A DNA stretch of 64,000 nucleotides from JACVRW01 sp963739095 (lineage in GTDB: Bacteria; Actinomycetota; Thermoleophilia; Solirubrobacterales; Thermoleophilaceae): NCBI GenBank assembly GCA_963739095.1, contig CAVTZF010000030.1, positions 186,001-250,000 on the forward strand, in the 5' to 3' direction. This document shows positions 24,785 through 32,343 of the stretch, piece by piece (position 1 is the stretch's first letter; each line of letters opens with the position of its first letter). The translations under genes were made by a program, and so were the position numbers. The notes under the pieces are model-generated. The model did not search any database. It saw only the letters and a program-made list of their open reading frames with translations, and was not told where the DNA came from.

Positions 24785-25102
24785 ATGCCCATTTACGAGT
24801 ACCGCTGCGAGCGAGGCCACACGTTCGAGGTCATGCAGCGAATGACGGACGACCCGCTCACGAGCTGCTCCACGTGCGAGGCGCCCGTGCAGCGCGTCTT
24901 CCATCCCGTGGCGGTGCACTTCAAGGGCTCGGGCTTCTACAACACCGATTACGGCAAGAAGAAGTCCGGCGCCTCGAGCTCGTCGAGCTCCGAGGGCGGC
25001 TCTTCGTCCGACTCCTCGTCCGACTCCTCATCGAAGAGCGACTCCTCCTCCAAGAAGGAGTCCAGCTCGAGCTCGTCGGGCTCCTCCTCCAGCTCCGACT
25101 AG
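24785..25102 (+). CDS. FmdB-type zinc-ribbon protein with Ser-rich tail
   Basis: A 105-residue protein. Residues 1-45 match the FmdB/CxxC_CxxC_SSSS putative regulatory family: MPIYEYRCERGHTFEVMQ, then SCSTCEAPVQRVFHPVAVHFKGSGFY. One of the two usual CxxC knuckles is degenerate (C8 without partner), leaving C-S-T-C intact. From about residue 60 it is almost entirely Ser with Asp, Lys and Glu, a low-complexity disordered tail. The 3' end overlaps the convergent LCP gene by 4 bp. The biochemical role of the family is not settled. Confidence 0.85.
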   Translation: MPIYEYRCERGHTFEVMQRMTDDPLTSCSTCEAPVQRVFHPVAVHFKGSGFYNTDYGKKKSGASSSSSSEGGSSSDSSSDSSSKSDSSSKKESSSSSSGSSSSSD

Positions 25103-26175
25103 TTCCCCTCGACCAGCTTGCGGACGGCGTCCTGCCTCGACCCTTCGCTGACGAAGAGGTTGGTGCCGTTGTTGCAGCAGGTCGCCTCGAGCACCTCGGT
25201 GTCGCTCGAGTTGCCCGTGGCCATGTCCGCGAACAGCGCCATCAGCTGCAGGCCGCCCATGTCGGTCTTGAGCGTCTTGGGGGCGGACCAGCTCACCCAC
25301 GGCAGCCGGAAGAAGGTGCTCGGCGACTTGATCTCGTCCCCGATCGCCCGCAGCACCTCCTGTTGGCGGGCGGCCCGGTCGCGGTCGTCCTCGGCCGGCG
25401 CGCACGAGTTCTTGCGTACGCGCGCGAAGCCGAGCGCGCGCCGCCCGTCCAGGTCGTTCTCACCCTTCTTGAAGTGGAGGCCCTTCCAGAAGTTGTCGAA
25501 CGGAGGCGAGCAGATCCGCGACTTCGACTCGACCGTGATGCCGCCGAGCGAGTCGATGAACTCCGGGAAATCCTTGAAGTCGACCTCGACGAGGTGGTTG
25601 ATCTCGAGCCCGTTGCCGAGGAAGGACTCGACGGTTTCGATCGTCAGCGCCGGGCCACCCAGCGCGTAGGCCGCGTTGATCTTGTTGATGCCGTGCCCGG
25701 GGACGTCGACCTCGACGTCGCGCGGAATCGAGAGCTTGCGCACGCTGCCGAGCGAGGCGTGGACGAGCATGATCGTGTCGGAGCGCCCCGGTCCCTGGTC
25801 GCTCTCGTCGATCGAATCGCCCGTGCGCTGATCCGAGCCCAGAACCAGGATCGTGCTGCCGGTCAGCAGGTTGCCCCCGGAGGAGAGAGCCTTCTCCGCG
25901 GCTGGGGACACGCCCGGCTCGGTCGTGGCGCTGATCAGGAACAGCGCGAGCGACAGCAGCAGCCAGCCGGCGATCGCGAGCGCGATCCACTTGGCCACCC
26001 GGCCGACCGTGATCGGCCGCTTGTCGCGCGGCGCGGCAGGCGGCTCGTCGCCCCGGCTGCGGGACAGCCGCCGCTTGAGCGCGTCGAGATCGCCACCACG
26101 TGCAAGCGGCCGCTTGCGGGCGCGGTAGACGTTGTACTTCGGGGGGTCCGGAGGGCCGGGGGTCCCTTGGTTCAC
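25099..26175 (-). CDS. LytR-CpsA-Psr (LCP) family cell-wall glycopolymer ligase
   Basis: A membrane-anchored phosphotransferase of 358 residues that attaches undecaprenyl-linked glycopolymers to peptidoglycan. A basic cytosolic N terminus (about 1-55) is followed by one TM helix (VAKWIALAIAGWLLLSLALFLI). The extracellular LCP domain has GSDQRTGDS, RSDTIMLVHASLGSVRKLSIPRDVEVDVPGHGINKINAAYALGG (read as two adjoining motifs) and the later DLDGRRALGFARVRK. The GTG at 26175 is preferred because TATACA lies 7 nt upstream; an upstream TTG (26208) would overlap the divergent glucokinase gene. Confidence 0.88.
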   Translation of the reverse strand: MNQGTPGPPDPPKYNVYRARKRPLARGGDLDALKRRLSRSRGDEPPAAPRDKRPITVGRVAKWIALAIAGWLLLSLALFLISATTEPGVSPAAEKALSSGGNLLTGSTILVLGSDQRTGDSIDESDQGPGRSDTIMLVHASLGSVRKLSIPRDVEVDVPGHGINKINAAYALGGPALTIETVESFLGNGLEINHLVEVDFKDFPEFIDSLGGITVESKSRICSPPFDNFWKGLHFKKGENDLDGRRALGFARVRKNSCAPAEDDRDRAARQQEVLRAIGDEIKSPSTFFRLPWVSWSAPKTLKTDMGGLQLMALFADMATGNSSDTEVLEATCCNNGTNLFVSEGSRQDAVRKLVEGN

Positions 26176-26182
26176 CCCCCTC

Positions 26183-26190
26183 TGTATATC
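26183..26190. promoter_or_regulatory. Shared divergent -10 (TATACA minus, TATATC plus)
   Basis: The 8-bp block TGTATATC reads TATACA on the minus strand, 7 nt before the LCP GTG (26175). It reads TATATC on the plus strand, 8 nt before the glucokinase ATG (26199). The two promoters therefore overlap almost completely in a 23-bp gap, and only one polymerase could open the site at a time. Confidence 0.5.
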
Positions 26191-26198
26191 TACCCGGC

Positions 26199-27164
26199 AT
26201 GCCACCAAGGCGGGTGATCGGGATCGACGCGGGCGGGACCAAGCTGCTTGGGGGCGTCGTCGACGAGGACCTGGTCGTCCATCACCGCGTCCACCGGGTG
26301 TGGCGTGGGGCCGACCGGCAGGAGACGCTCGACATCTTCCTGGACTCGGTCGAAGAGGTGCGCGCGGCGGCCCCCAAGGTCGAAGCCGTGGGCTTCGGGA
26401 TCCCGGCGCTTGTCGAATGGGAGACGGGGGTGGCGCGCTGGTCGAATCACCTTCCGCTGCAGGACGTGCGCTTCCGCGACCTCATGAGCGAGCGGCTCGG
26501 CCTCCCGGTGGTCGTCGACAACGACGGCAACGCGTCGGTGCTGGCCGAGTGCCGCGCCGGAGCCGGTGCGGGGGCGCGTCACGTGGTGATGGTCTCGCTG
26601 GGGACGGGAATCGGCACGGGGCTCTACCTCGACGGGCGCGTCTACCGGGGCTCGGCGGGGCTCGGCGCCGAGCTCGGTCACTCGGTGCTCGACATACACG
26701 GCGGCGAATGCCCGAGCGCCTGCCCGGGCCGCGGCTGCTTCGAGACGCTCGTCTCCGGCAACGCGATCGGCCGCGAGGGCCTGCGCGTCGCGGAGGAAAG
26801 GCCCGAGTCGGCGCTCGGCAAGCGGCTCGCCTCAGGCCGTGAGATCACCGGCGGGATCGTCACCGAGCTGGCCCACAGCGGCGACCCGGCGGCGCGCGAG
26901 GTGCTCGCCGAGATCGGCATGCGTCTCGGTTACGGGCTCGTGGGCGTCATCAACGTGTTCAACCCCGAGGTGATCGTGATCGGCGGCGGCGCCGTCCGGG
27001 CCGGCGAGCTGCTGCTCGAGCCCGCCCGCCGGATCGTCTCCGAGCGCGCGATGCCGCCCGTGCGCGCCGGGGTGGCGATCCGCGCCGCCCACTTCGGCGA
27101 CGAGGCGGGCATGATGGGCGCCGCCCTGCTCGCCTTCGATCACCTCGTCGGGGCCGCTGCGTGA
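26199..27164 (+). CDS. ROK family glucokinase
   Basis: A 321-residue sugar kinase. The N-terminal phosphate loop is GIDAGGTKLLGGVV (about 7-20). NDGNASVLAE holds the catalytic Asp. SLGTGIGTGLYLDGR is the second ATP-contact segment. The ROK zinc site is present as H-x-x-x-x-x-x-x-x-x-C followed by CPSACPGRGCFE. The C-terminal IGGGAVRAGE binds adenosine. Glucose is the likely substrate by family resemblance. The ATG at 26199 is preferred over upstream in-frame starts inside the divergent gene. Its stop overlaps rsmI by GTGA. Confidence 0.9.
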   Translation: MPPRRVIGIDAGGTKLLGGVVDEDLVVHHRVHRVWRGADRQETLDIFLDSVEEVRAAAPKVEAVGFGIPALVEWETGVARWSNHLPLQDVRFRDLMSERLGLPVVVDNDGNASVLAECRAGAGAGARHVVMVSLGTGIGTGLYLDGRVYRGSAGLGAELGHSVLDIHGGECPSACPGRGCFETLVSGNAIGREGLRVAEERPESALGKRLASGREITGGIVTELAHSGDPAAREVLAEIGMRLGYGLVGVINVFNPEVIVIGGGAVRAGELLLEPARRIVSERAMPPVRAGVAIRAAHFGDEAGMMGAALLAFDHLVGAAA

Positions 27165-27973
27165 GCGGGCGGCTCGTCGTCTGCCCGACGCCGATCGGGA
27201 ATCTCGAGGACGTGACGCTGCGCGTCCTGTCGGCGCTCCGGGAGGCCGACGTCGTCGCCTGCGAGGACACCCGTCGCACGCGCATCCTGCTCGACCGCTA
27301 CGGGGTCAGGGCGAAGCTCGTGTCCTACCACGAGCACAACGAGCGGGCACGCGCGTCCGAGCTCGTCGGGCGCATGCGCGACGGCGCCGTGGTGGCGCTC
27401 GTCTCGGACGCGGGGATGCCGCTCGTCTCGGACCCCGGCTACGTGCTCGTGCAGGCGTGCGTCGCGGCCGGGCTGCCGGTCGAGGTGCTCCCCGGCCCCA
27501 GCGCCGCGATCACCGCGCTCGTCGCCTCGGGGCTGCCTGCGGACGAGTGGCACTTCCACGGCTTCCTGCCGCGCAAGAAGGGCGAGCTGCGGCGCGTCCT
27601 CTCAGAGCCCGGCGGAACGCTCGTCGCCTTCGAGTCCCCGCGGCGCGTGCCCGGCACGCTCGCGCTGCTGGCGGAGCTCGATCCCGAGCGCGAGGTCGCG
27701 GTCTGCCGCGAGCTGACCAAGGTGCACGAGGAGATCGTCCGCGGGAGCGCGGCCGAGCTCGCCGAGCGCTATGCCGACGCACCTCCGAAGGGCGAGATCG
27801 TGCTCGTGATCGGCGCCGCGCCCGAGGCGGATGCCGCCGAGTCGGCCGCGCTCGATGCGCTGCGCCGCCTCGTCGACGCCGGCGCCCACCCGCGCCGGGC
27901 GGCGGCGGTGGTCGCGGAGCTGACCGGTGCCAGCGCCAACTCGCTGTACCGGGCGCTCACGTCAGGGGACTGA
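27161..27973 (+). CDS. rsmI: 16S rRNA 2'-O-methyltransferase RsmI
   Basis: SAM-dependent enzyme that 2'-O-methylates C1402 of 16S rRNA, 270 residues, tetrapyrrole-methylase fold. Diagnostic blocks are CPTPIGNLEDVTLRVL, ACEDTRRTRILLDRYG, SYHEHNE, LVSDAGMPLVSDPGY and VLPGPSAAITALVASGL, then FHGFLPRKKGE. The C-terminal helical domain (about 225-270) ends in a YRA-like motif (ANSLYRAL). GTG start in a GTGA overlap with the ROK kinase. A GC-rich hairpin follows the stop. Confidence 0.95.
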   Translation: MSGRLVVCPTPIGNLEDVTLRVLSALREADVVACEDTRRTRILLDRYGVRAKLVSYHEHNERARASELVGRMRDGAVVALVSDAGMPLVSDPGYVLVQACVAAGLPVEVLPGPSAAITALVASGLPADEWHFHGFLPRKKGELRRVLSEPGGTLVAFESPRRVPGTLALLAELDPEREVAVCRELTKVHEEIVRGSAAELAERYADAPPKGEIVLVIGAAPEADAAESAALDALRRLVDAGAHPRRAAAVVAELTGASANSLYRALTSGD

Positions 27974-27981
27974 GAACGCGG

Positions 27982-28007
27982 ACGGGCCCTCCGGTGGGAG
28001 GGCCCGT
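27982..28007. terminator. Perfect hairpin between convergent genes
   Basis: ACGGGCCCTCC, loop GGTG and GGAGGGCCCGT form a perfect 11-bp stem between rsmI and the convergent YDGGP-repeat gene. Only TTGTGT follows on the plus strand, so it lacks a real U-tract. It is probably a bidirectional terminator or transcript-end stabiliser. Confidence 0.6.
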
Positions 28008-28030
28008 TGTGTCCGCGGGGGGTGTGGGAA

Positions 28031-28726
28031 CTAGTTGCCGCTGAAGCGGAATCCGTCGGTCTGGGGCATCACTGACGCCTTGCCGCCCGAGTCCGCCGTG
28101 GTGTCCGCGCTGCCCTCTTCCGGCCCGCCGTCGTAACGGATGCCGGGGTGCGGCGTTGCGGACGCCTTGCTGCCACGGAAGTGCGTGTCAGCGCTGCCCT
28201 CGTTCGGGCCGCCGTCATAGCGGGGCCCGGCCTGGGACAGGACCGACGAGGCGCCGATCGGGGGCGACATCGTCACGTCGGCGCTGCCCTCGTTCGGGCC
28301 GCCGTCGTAGCGGGTCGCGCCCGGCTGGGTCCGGCCGATCTGCCCGGCCTGCTCCGCCGCGCCCGGGAACGCCTGCGACTGGTTCGGCCGCGCCGGCAGG
28401 TTCACGCCCGGGGTGATGTCGGCGCTGCCCTCGTTCGGGCCGCCGTCATAGCGCGGGGCCGGGGCGGTGTCGACCGCGCCGTCCAGCCTGCGCTGGGGGA
28501 GCGGAGCCGACTGCGGGACGCCGGTGGCGCCGGTGCCGCCGTACTCGATGGCCGGAGCGGGTGTGTTCGTGCTGACCGTGGCCTCGTTGCCGTCGTTGGC
28601 CACGATCACAACCGTTGCGGTCAGGCCGAGCACTGCGATGAGTGCGGCCACGAGAAGCGCGCGCAGGTGCTGGTAGTGAGAGCGGAGAACCACCGCCGGA
28701 TGCTGCTCAGGAACTGCCTTACCCAT
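28031..28726 (-). CDS. Membrane-anchored protein with four RYDGGPxEGSAD repeats
   Basis: A 231-residue protein. A short cytosolic start is followed by one membrane span (about 23-43, ALLVAALIAVLGLTATVVIV) and a disordered extracytoplasmic part. That part contains the 12-residue motif RYDGGPNEGSAD at 92-103, 139-150 and 169-180, and RYDGGPEEGSAD at 197-208. Spacers of 16-35 residues are rich in Pro, Ala, Gln and Ser. The C terminus GFRFSGN resembles a degenerate half-repeat. A near-perfect AGGAGG lies 5 nt upstream of the ATG, suggesting strong translation. No enzymatic domain is visible. The function is unknown; binding of a surface polymer or a partner through the repeats is a guess. Confidence 0.75.
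   Translation of the reverse strand: MGKAVPEQHPAVVLRSHYQHLRALLVAALIAVLGLTATVVIVANDGNEATVSTNTPAPAIEYGGTGATGVPQSAPLPQRRLDGAVDTAPAPRYDGGPNEGSADITPGVNLPARPNQSQAFPGAAEQAGQIGRTQPGATRYDGGPNEGSADVTMSPPIGASSVLSQAGPRYDGGPNEGSADTHFRGSKASATPHPGIRYDGGPEEGSADTTADSGGKASVMPQTDGFRFSGN
28103..28453 (-). repeat. Four-copy in-frame repeat encoding RYDGGP(N/E)EGSAD
   Basis: Units lie at 28418-28453, 28277-28312, 28187-28222 and 28103-28138, each 36 bp. They are nearly identical in DNA as well as in protein, while the spacers differ. Recent or homogenised duplication, or strong selection on the motif, would explain this. Confidence 0.9.
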
Positions 28727-28855
28727 GACTTCCTCCTGTTGTTTGGTGCCGGTCGAACGTCGTGAAGCGATGGTGCAGGCGGGTGGTTGCGCGGCGGTGA
28801 CAGCACGGCAACAGGGCGCTGCAACCGCTTTCAGCGCGGCGTTTGCAACGCGGGC

Positions 28856-28871
28856 GTTACAGACCGTTACA
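28856..28871 (+). promoter_or_regulatory. Direct repeat GTTACA-N4-GTTACA upstream of the M23 peptidase gene
   Basis: Two GTTACA units (28856-28861, 28866-28871) have a 10-bp period, one helical turn. They are centred about 50 bp upstream of the TACGGT -10. A small palindrome GCGTT-TGC-AACGC (28839-28851) precedes them. The position suits an activator site; the factor is unknown. Confidence 0.35.
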
Positions 28872-28911
28872 ACTCGCCGACCGCCCGGGCGAGATCCCCC
28901 GTGAGTGCGCT

Positions 28912-28917
28912 TACGGT
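28912..28917 (+). promoter_or_regulatory. -10 TACGGT, leaderless-type, M23 peptidase gene
   Basis: TACGGT ends 6 nt before the ATG at 28924, supporting that start over the in-frame ATG farther upstream. Confidence 0.45.
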
Positions 28918-28923
28918 GCGGCC

Positions 28924-30000
28924 ATGCGCCGCCTTCTTCCGCTCACAACCGCACTTCTGACCGCGCTTCTAGCGCCCGTCTCGCCCGCCGTGGCGGCCTG
29001 GACGTGGCCGCTGCGGGGCGAGGTGATCACCGGCTACCGGAACGGCGACGACCCGTACGCCGCGGGGCAACACCGAGGGATCGACATCGCCGGGGCGGTC
29101 GGCGCACCCGTGCTCGCCGCGGTCGCCGGCGAGGTCCGCTTCGCCGGGGTCGCCGGTTCGAGCGGCCTCACTGTGAGCGTTCGCACGGATGACGGCTTCG
29201 ACACCTCCTACCTGCACCTGGGGGCGGCTCAGGTGCGCGCGGGCGAGCGCGTCTTCGCGGGTCAGCGTCTGGGCGTGGTCGGCATGTCGGGAGTCCGCTC
29301 CGCCGAGGCGCCCCACCTGCACTTCGGCGTGCGTGAGGCCGGCAGCCGGCACGCCTACCGCGACCCGCTCGCCTTTCTGCCGCCGCCGTCCGCGCCGGCG
29401 CCCGAGGCGCCCGCCACGGCGCCGCTGCCCGAGCCGGTCCCCGCGGCGCCAGTCACGTCTCCCGAGCCGCTGCGAGCGCCGAGCCCCGCTCGCCGCCGCG
29501 TCCCGGGAGCACGTCCTCTTCCTCAGCGGCGACCCGCGCCCGCCCCGCGCAGCGCTCCACTGCCGCGCCGGGAGCCGGCGCGGCGGAGGTCGCCGCAGCC
29601 GAGCCCGGCGCCGCTGACGGCGCCGGAACCCGCAGCGCGACCCGTGGACGCGCGGCAACCGCGGGAGGCACCCGCCGGACGTCCGGCGCCTGCTGCGCTC
29701 GGCCACGACGTTCGCACGGAGGATGCGCTCGAGCGGCCCGCTTTGGGGCCGGCACCGGCCGCTCCGCCGGAGGCGCCGCCGGCCCGCGATCTGAGGCCCT
29801 CCCCGGGTGCGCCATCCGGGCCGTCAGCGGCCGGCGGCGGACCGGACCTCGGCTGGGCGCTCGCCTGCCTCGGCGTTCTCCTCGCCGCGGCGATCCTCGC
29901 GTTCAGCGGGGATGGCCGTCACGCGCGGGGTCGGGGCGGAGCACGGCTCGCGGCGGGCCGGATCGCCGCCGTGCTGCGCCCGCTTCTAGGGCGGCGATGA
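28924..30000 (+). CDS. Secreted M23 (LytM) peptidase with Pro-rich linker and C-terminal anchor
   Basis: A 358-residue cell-wall peptidase or LytM regulator. The signal peptide (about 1-24, ending SPAVAA) is followed by the M23 domain (about 25-155). HRGIDIA provides the first His and Asp ligands, and HLHFGVR the HxH pair, with YLHLG between; all zinc ligands are present, so it should be active. A long Pro/Ala/Arg-rich region (about 160-310) leads to a TM helix (WALACLGVLLAAAILAF) and a basic tail, tethering it to the membrane. Likely substrate: peptidoglycan cross-bridges. Confidence 0.88.
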   Translation: MRRLLPLTTALLTALLAPVSPAVAAWTWPLRGEVITGYRNGDDPYAAGQHRGIDIAGAVGAPVLAAVAGEVRFAGVAGSSGLTVSVRTDDGFDTSYLHLGAAQVRAGERVFAGQRLGVVGMSGVRSAEAPHLHFGVREAGSRHAYRDPLAFLPPPSAPAPEAPATAPLPEPVPAAPVTSPEPLRAPSPARRRVPGARPLPQRRPAPAPRSAPLPRREPARRRSPQPSPAPLTAPEPAARPVDARQPREAPAGRPAPAALGHDVRTEDALERPALGPAPAAPPEAPPARDLRPSPGAPSGPSAAGGGPDLGWALACLGVLLAAAILAFSGDGRHARGRGGARLAAGRIAAVLRPLLGRR

Positions 30001-30042
30001 GCGCGGGCACCGGACAGCATCCGGCCGTTGCCCGCGCCCGGG

Positions 30043-30048
30043 TAGCAT
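30043..30048 (+). promoter_or_regulatory. -10 TAGCAT, leaderless-type, metG
   Basis: TAGCAT ends 9 nt before the metG ATG at 30058. It could head the metG-tatD-rsmA-ispE run. Confidence 0.42.
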
Positions 30049-30057
30049 CGGTTGTGG

Positions 30058-31578
30058 ATGTCGTACTACGTCACAACGCCCATCTACTACGTGAACGGCG
30101 AGCCGCATCTGGGCCACGCCTACACGACGATCGCCGCCGACGTGCTCGCGCGCCATATGCGCCAGCGCGGCGAGGACGTCTTCTTCCTGACCGGGACGGA
30201 CGAGCACGGCGAGCCGGTGGCACAGGCGGCGGAGAAGCTCGGCATCACCCCACGCGAGCTCGGCGACAAGAACGCCGTTCGCTTCAAGGAGCTCGCAGCC
30301 GCGCTCAACGCCACCAACGACTTCTTCATCCGCACAACCGATCCGGAGCACATGGCGAAGGTCGCCGAGGTCGTGCAGCGCATCTACGACAACGGGCACG
30401 TATACGCCGGGCACTACGAGGGCTGGTACTGCCCGCGCTGCGCCGACTTCAAGACCGAGTCGGAGCTCGAGGACGGCAACCGCTGCCCGATTCACAAGAT
30501 CGTGCTCGAGATCGAGACGGAGGACAACTGGTTCTTCCGGCTGTCCTCGTTCCAGGAGCGGCTCGAACAGCTCTACGCCGAGCGGCCGGACTTCGTCACG
30601 CCGCAGCACCGCTACAACGAGGCCCTCTCGTTGATCAAGAGCGGCCTTGTCGACCTCTCGCTCAGCCGCCAGCGGCTCAAGTGGGGAGTGCCGGTGCCGT
30701 GGGACGACAGCCAGGTCATCTACGTCTGGATCGACGCGCTGCTCAACTACTACACGGCGCTCTCCTACGCACGACCCGGAGAGGACCTGACGGACCGCTT
30801 CTGGCCCGCGACGGTCCACCTGATCGGCAAGGACATCCTCAAGTTCCACGCGGTCATCTGGCCCGCGATGCTGATGGCAGCCGACCTGCCGGTACCCGAG
30901 CGCGTCGCAATCCACGGCTACCTGCTGCTCGGCGAGCACAAGATGTCGAAGTCGCTCGGCAACGTGATCGAGCCGTTCCGGGTCGTGGAGGTCTACGGCG
31001 AGGACGCGCTGCGCTTCTACGCGATGCGCGAGGTGAGCTTCGGCTCCGACGGCGAGGTCTCGCCGGAGGGCTTCGACACGCGTTACAACACCGAGCTCGC
31101 CAACGAGTACGGCAACCTCGCGAGCCGGACGCTCGCGATGATCGGGCGCTACCGCGACGGAGTCGTGCCGGACGCCAGGCCCGGGGCCGAGGTGGTTGGG
31201 GAGTTCGAGGGCCTCCGCGAGGCGGTATGCGAGCGGCTCGACGCCGTCGAGATAACGGCGGCGCTGGACGAGATCTGGCGCCGCATCAAGCAGCTCAACC
31301 GCTACGTCACCGAGGAGGAGCCCTGGCAGCTCGCCAAGGACGAGTCGCAGGCCGAGCGGCTCGACGAGGTGCTCTACACGCTGGCGGAGGGGCTACGCGT
31401 GGTGTCGGTGCTGCTGCATCCGTTCATGCCGCGCACCGCCGAGCGGCTGCTCGGGGCGCTCGGACGCGAGGACCTGTCGCTGGACCGCGCGCAGCTCGGC
31501 GCGGTCGCGGGAGGCGCTGAGCTCGGCGAGCTCGGTCAGCTCTTCCCGCGCGTCGAGGCCGAGGCGCCGGCCGCCTGA
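30058..31578 (+). CDS. metG: Methionyl-tRNA synthetase
   Basis: A 506-residue class I aminoacyl-tRNA synthetase charging initiator and elongator tRNA-Met. HIGH-type motif HLGHAYTTIAADVLAR; zinc knuckle CPRC...CPIH in the connective peptide; substrate segment VWIDALLNYYTAL; KMSKS loop HKMSKSLGNVI. An all-helical anticodon-binding domain follows (YNTELANEYGNLASRTLAMI). There is no C-terminal EMAP-like dimerisation domain; a separate csaA-like gene at 59475 encodes such a fold. The ATG at 30058 is chosen over TTG at 30052. tatD follows 3 nt later. Confidence 0.96.
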   Translation: MSYYVTTPIYYVNGEPHLGHAYTTIAADVLARHMRQRGEDVFFLTGTDEHGEPVAQAAEKLGITPRELGDKNAVRFKELAAALNATNDFFIRTTDPEHMAKVAEVVQRIYDNGHVYAGHYEGWYCPRCADFKTESELEDGNRCPIHKIVLEIETEDNWFFRLSSFQERLEQLYAERPDFVTPQHRYNEALSLIKSGLVDLSLSRQRLKWGVPVPWDDSQVIYVWIDALLNYYTALSYARPGEDLTDRFWPATVHLIGKDILKFHAVIWPAMLMAADLPVPERVAIHGYLLLGEHKMSKSLGNVIEPFRVVEVYGEDALRFYAMREVSFGSDGEVSPEGFDTRYNTELANEYGNLASRTLAMIGRYRDGVVPDARPGAEVVGEFEGLREAVCERLDAVEITAALDEIWRRIKQLNRYVTEEEPWQLAKDESQAERLDEVLYTLAEGLRVVSVLLHPFMPRTAERLLGALGREDLSLDRAQLGAVAGGAELGELGQLFPRVEAEAPAA

Positions 31579-31581
31579 GCC

Positions 31582-32343
31582 TTGATCGACACCCACTGTC
31601 ACCTCGATGCGTGCGAGCCGCCGGACGCGGAGCTAGTCGAGCGTGCGCGCGCGGCGGGTGTCACGCGACTCGCCACCGTGGGTACCGACGACGCCTCGAT
31701 CGAGCGGGCGCTGGCGGCCGCGCGTAGCCACGAGGAGGTGTTCGCGATCGTCGGGCGCCATCCCCACGAGACGGCCGGCTTCGGCGAGGCGGACCTCCTG
31801 GCGATCGAGCGGGCTGCGGCCGACCCGCGAGCGCGCGCGATCGGGGAGACGGGGCTCGACTACTACCGCGACTATGCGCCGCGCGACGATCAGCGGCGCG
31901 CCTTCGAGGCCCAGCTCGAGCTGGCCGCCCGGGCGGGGCTGCCCGTGGTCATCCACACCCGCGCTGCGGAGGACGACACCTTCGCCGTGCTGCGCGAGCA
32001 CGCGCCCTCGCTCCCGGCCGTCGTGCTGCACTGCTTCTCCGCGCCGGAGCGGCTCGGCGAGTGCGTGGAGCGCGGCTACCTCTGCTCGTTCGCCGGCAAC
32101 GTCACCTACCCCAAGGCCACCGAGCTGCAGGAGGCTGCGCGCGAGCTGCCCGCGGAGCTTCTGCTGGTGGAGACCGATTCGCCCTACCTGTCGCCGCAGC
32201 CGCTCCGTGGCAAGAGCAACGAGCCGGCCAACGTCGTGCACACCGCCCGGCACGTCGCGGGCCTTCGCGGCGTCCCCTACGAGGAGCTCGAGCGCACGGT
32301 CGAGGCCAACGCGGCGCGCGTGTTCGGGTCGCTCGCGGGGTGA
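31582..32343 (+). CDS. tatD: TatD family metal-dependent hydrolase
   Basis: A 253-residue TIM-barrel DNase or 3'-5' exonuclease-like hydrolase. Metal ligands are visible in IDTHCHLD (HxH), GETGLDYYRDYAP (Glu), VIHTR (His), LHCFS (His) and ETDSPYLSP (Asp). The start is TTG at 31582, which gives the canonical MIDTHCHLD N terminus. The gene sits between metG and rsmA, the common bacterial order metG-tatD-rsmA-ispE. Its stop overlaps the rsmA GTG (GTGA). Likely cytosolic, in DNA repair or tRNA/D-aminoacyl processing. Confidence 0.93.
   Translation: MIDTHCHLDACEPPDAELVERARAAGVTRLATVGTDDASIERALAAARSHEEVFAIVGRHPHETAGFGEADLLAIERAAADPRARAIGETGLDYYRDYAPRDDQRRAFEAQLELAARAGLPVVIHTRAAEDDTFAVLREHAPSLPAVVLHCFSAPERLGECVERGYLCSFAGNVTYPKATELQEAARELPAELLLVETDSPYLSPQPLRGKSNEPANVVHTARHVAGLRGVPYEELERTVEANAARVFGSLAG

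Noticed and set aside
24496..26217. 573-codon plus-strand frame spanning the small gene, zinc-ribbon gene and LCP gene
   Set aside because: It overlaps three supported genes on both strands and has no recognisable content.
27982..28007. Classical rho-independent terminator for rsmI
   Set aside because: The stem is strong but followed by TTGTGT rather than a U-run, so it is listed only as a probable convergent-gene hairpin.
28103..28453. CRISPR-like array from four near-identical 36-bp units
   Set aside because: The units are in frame inside a membrane protein gene, have unequal spacing of 54-105 bp, are not palindromic and have no cas genes nearby.
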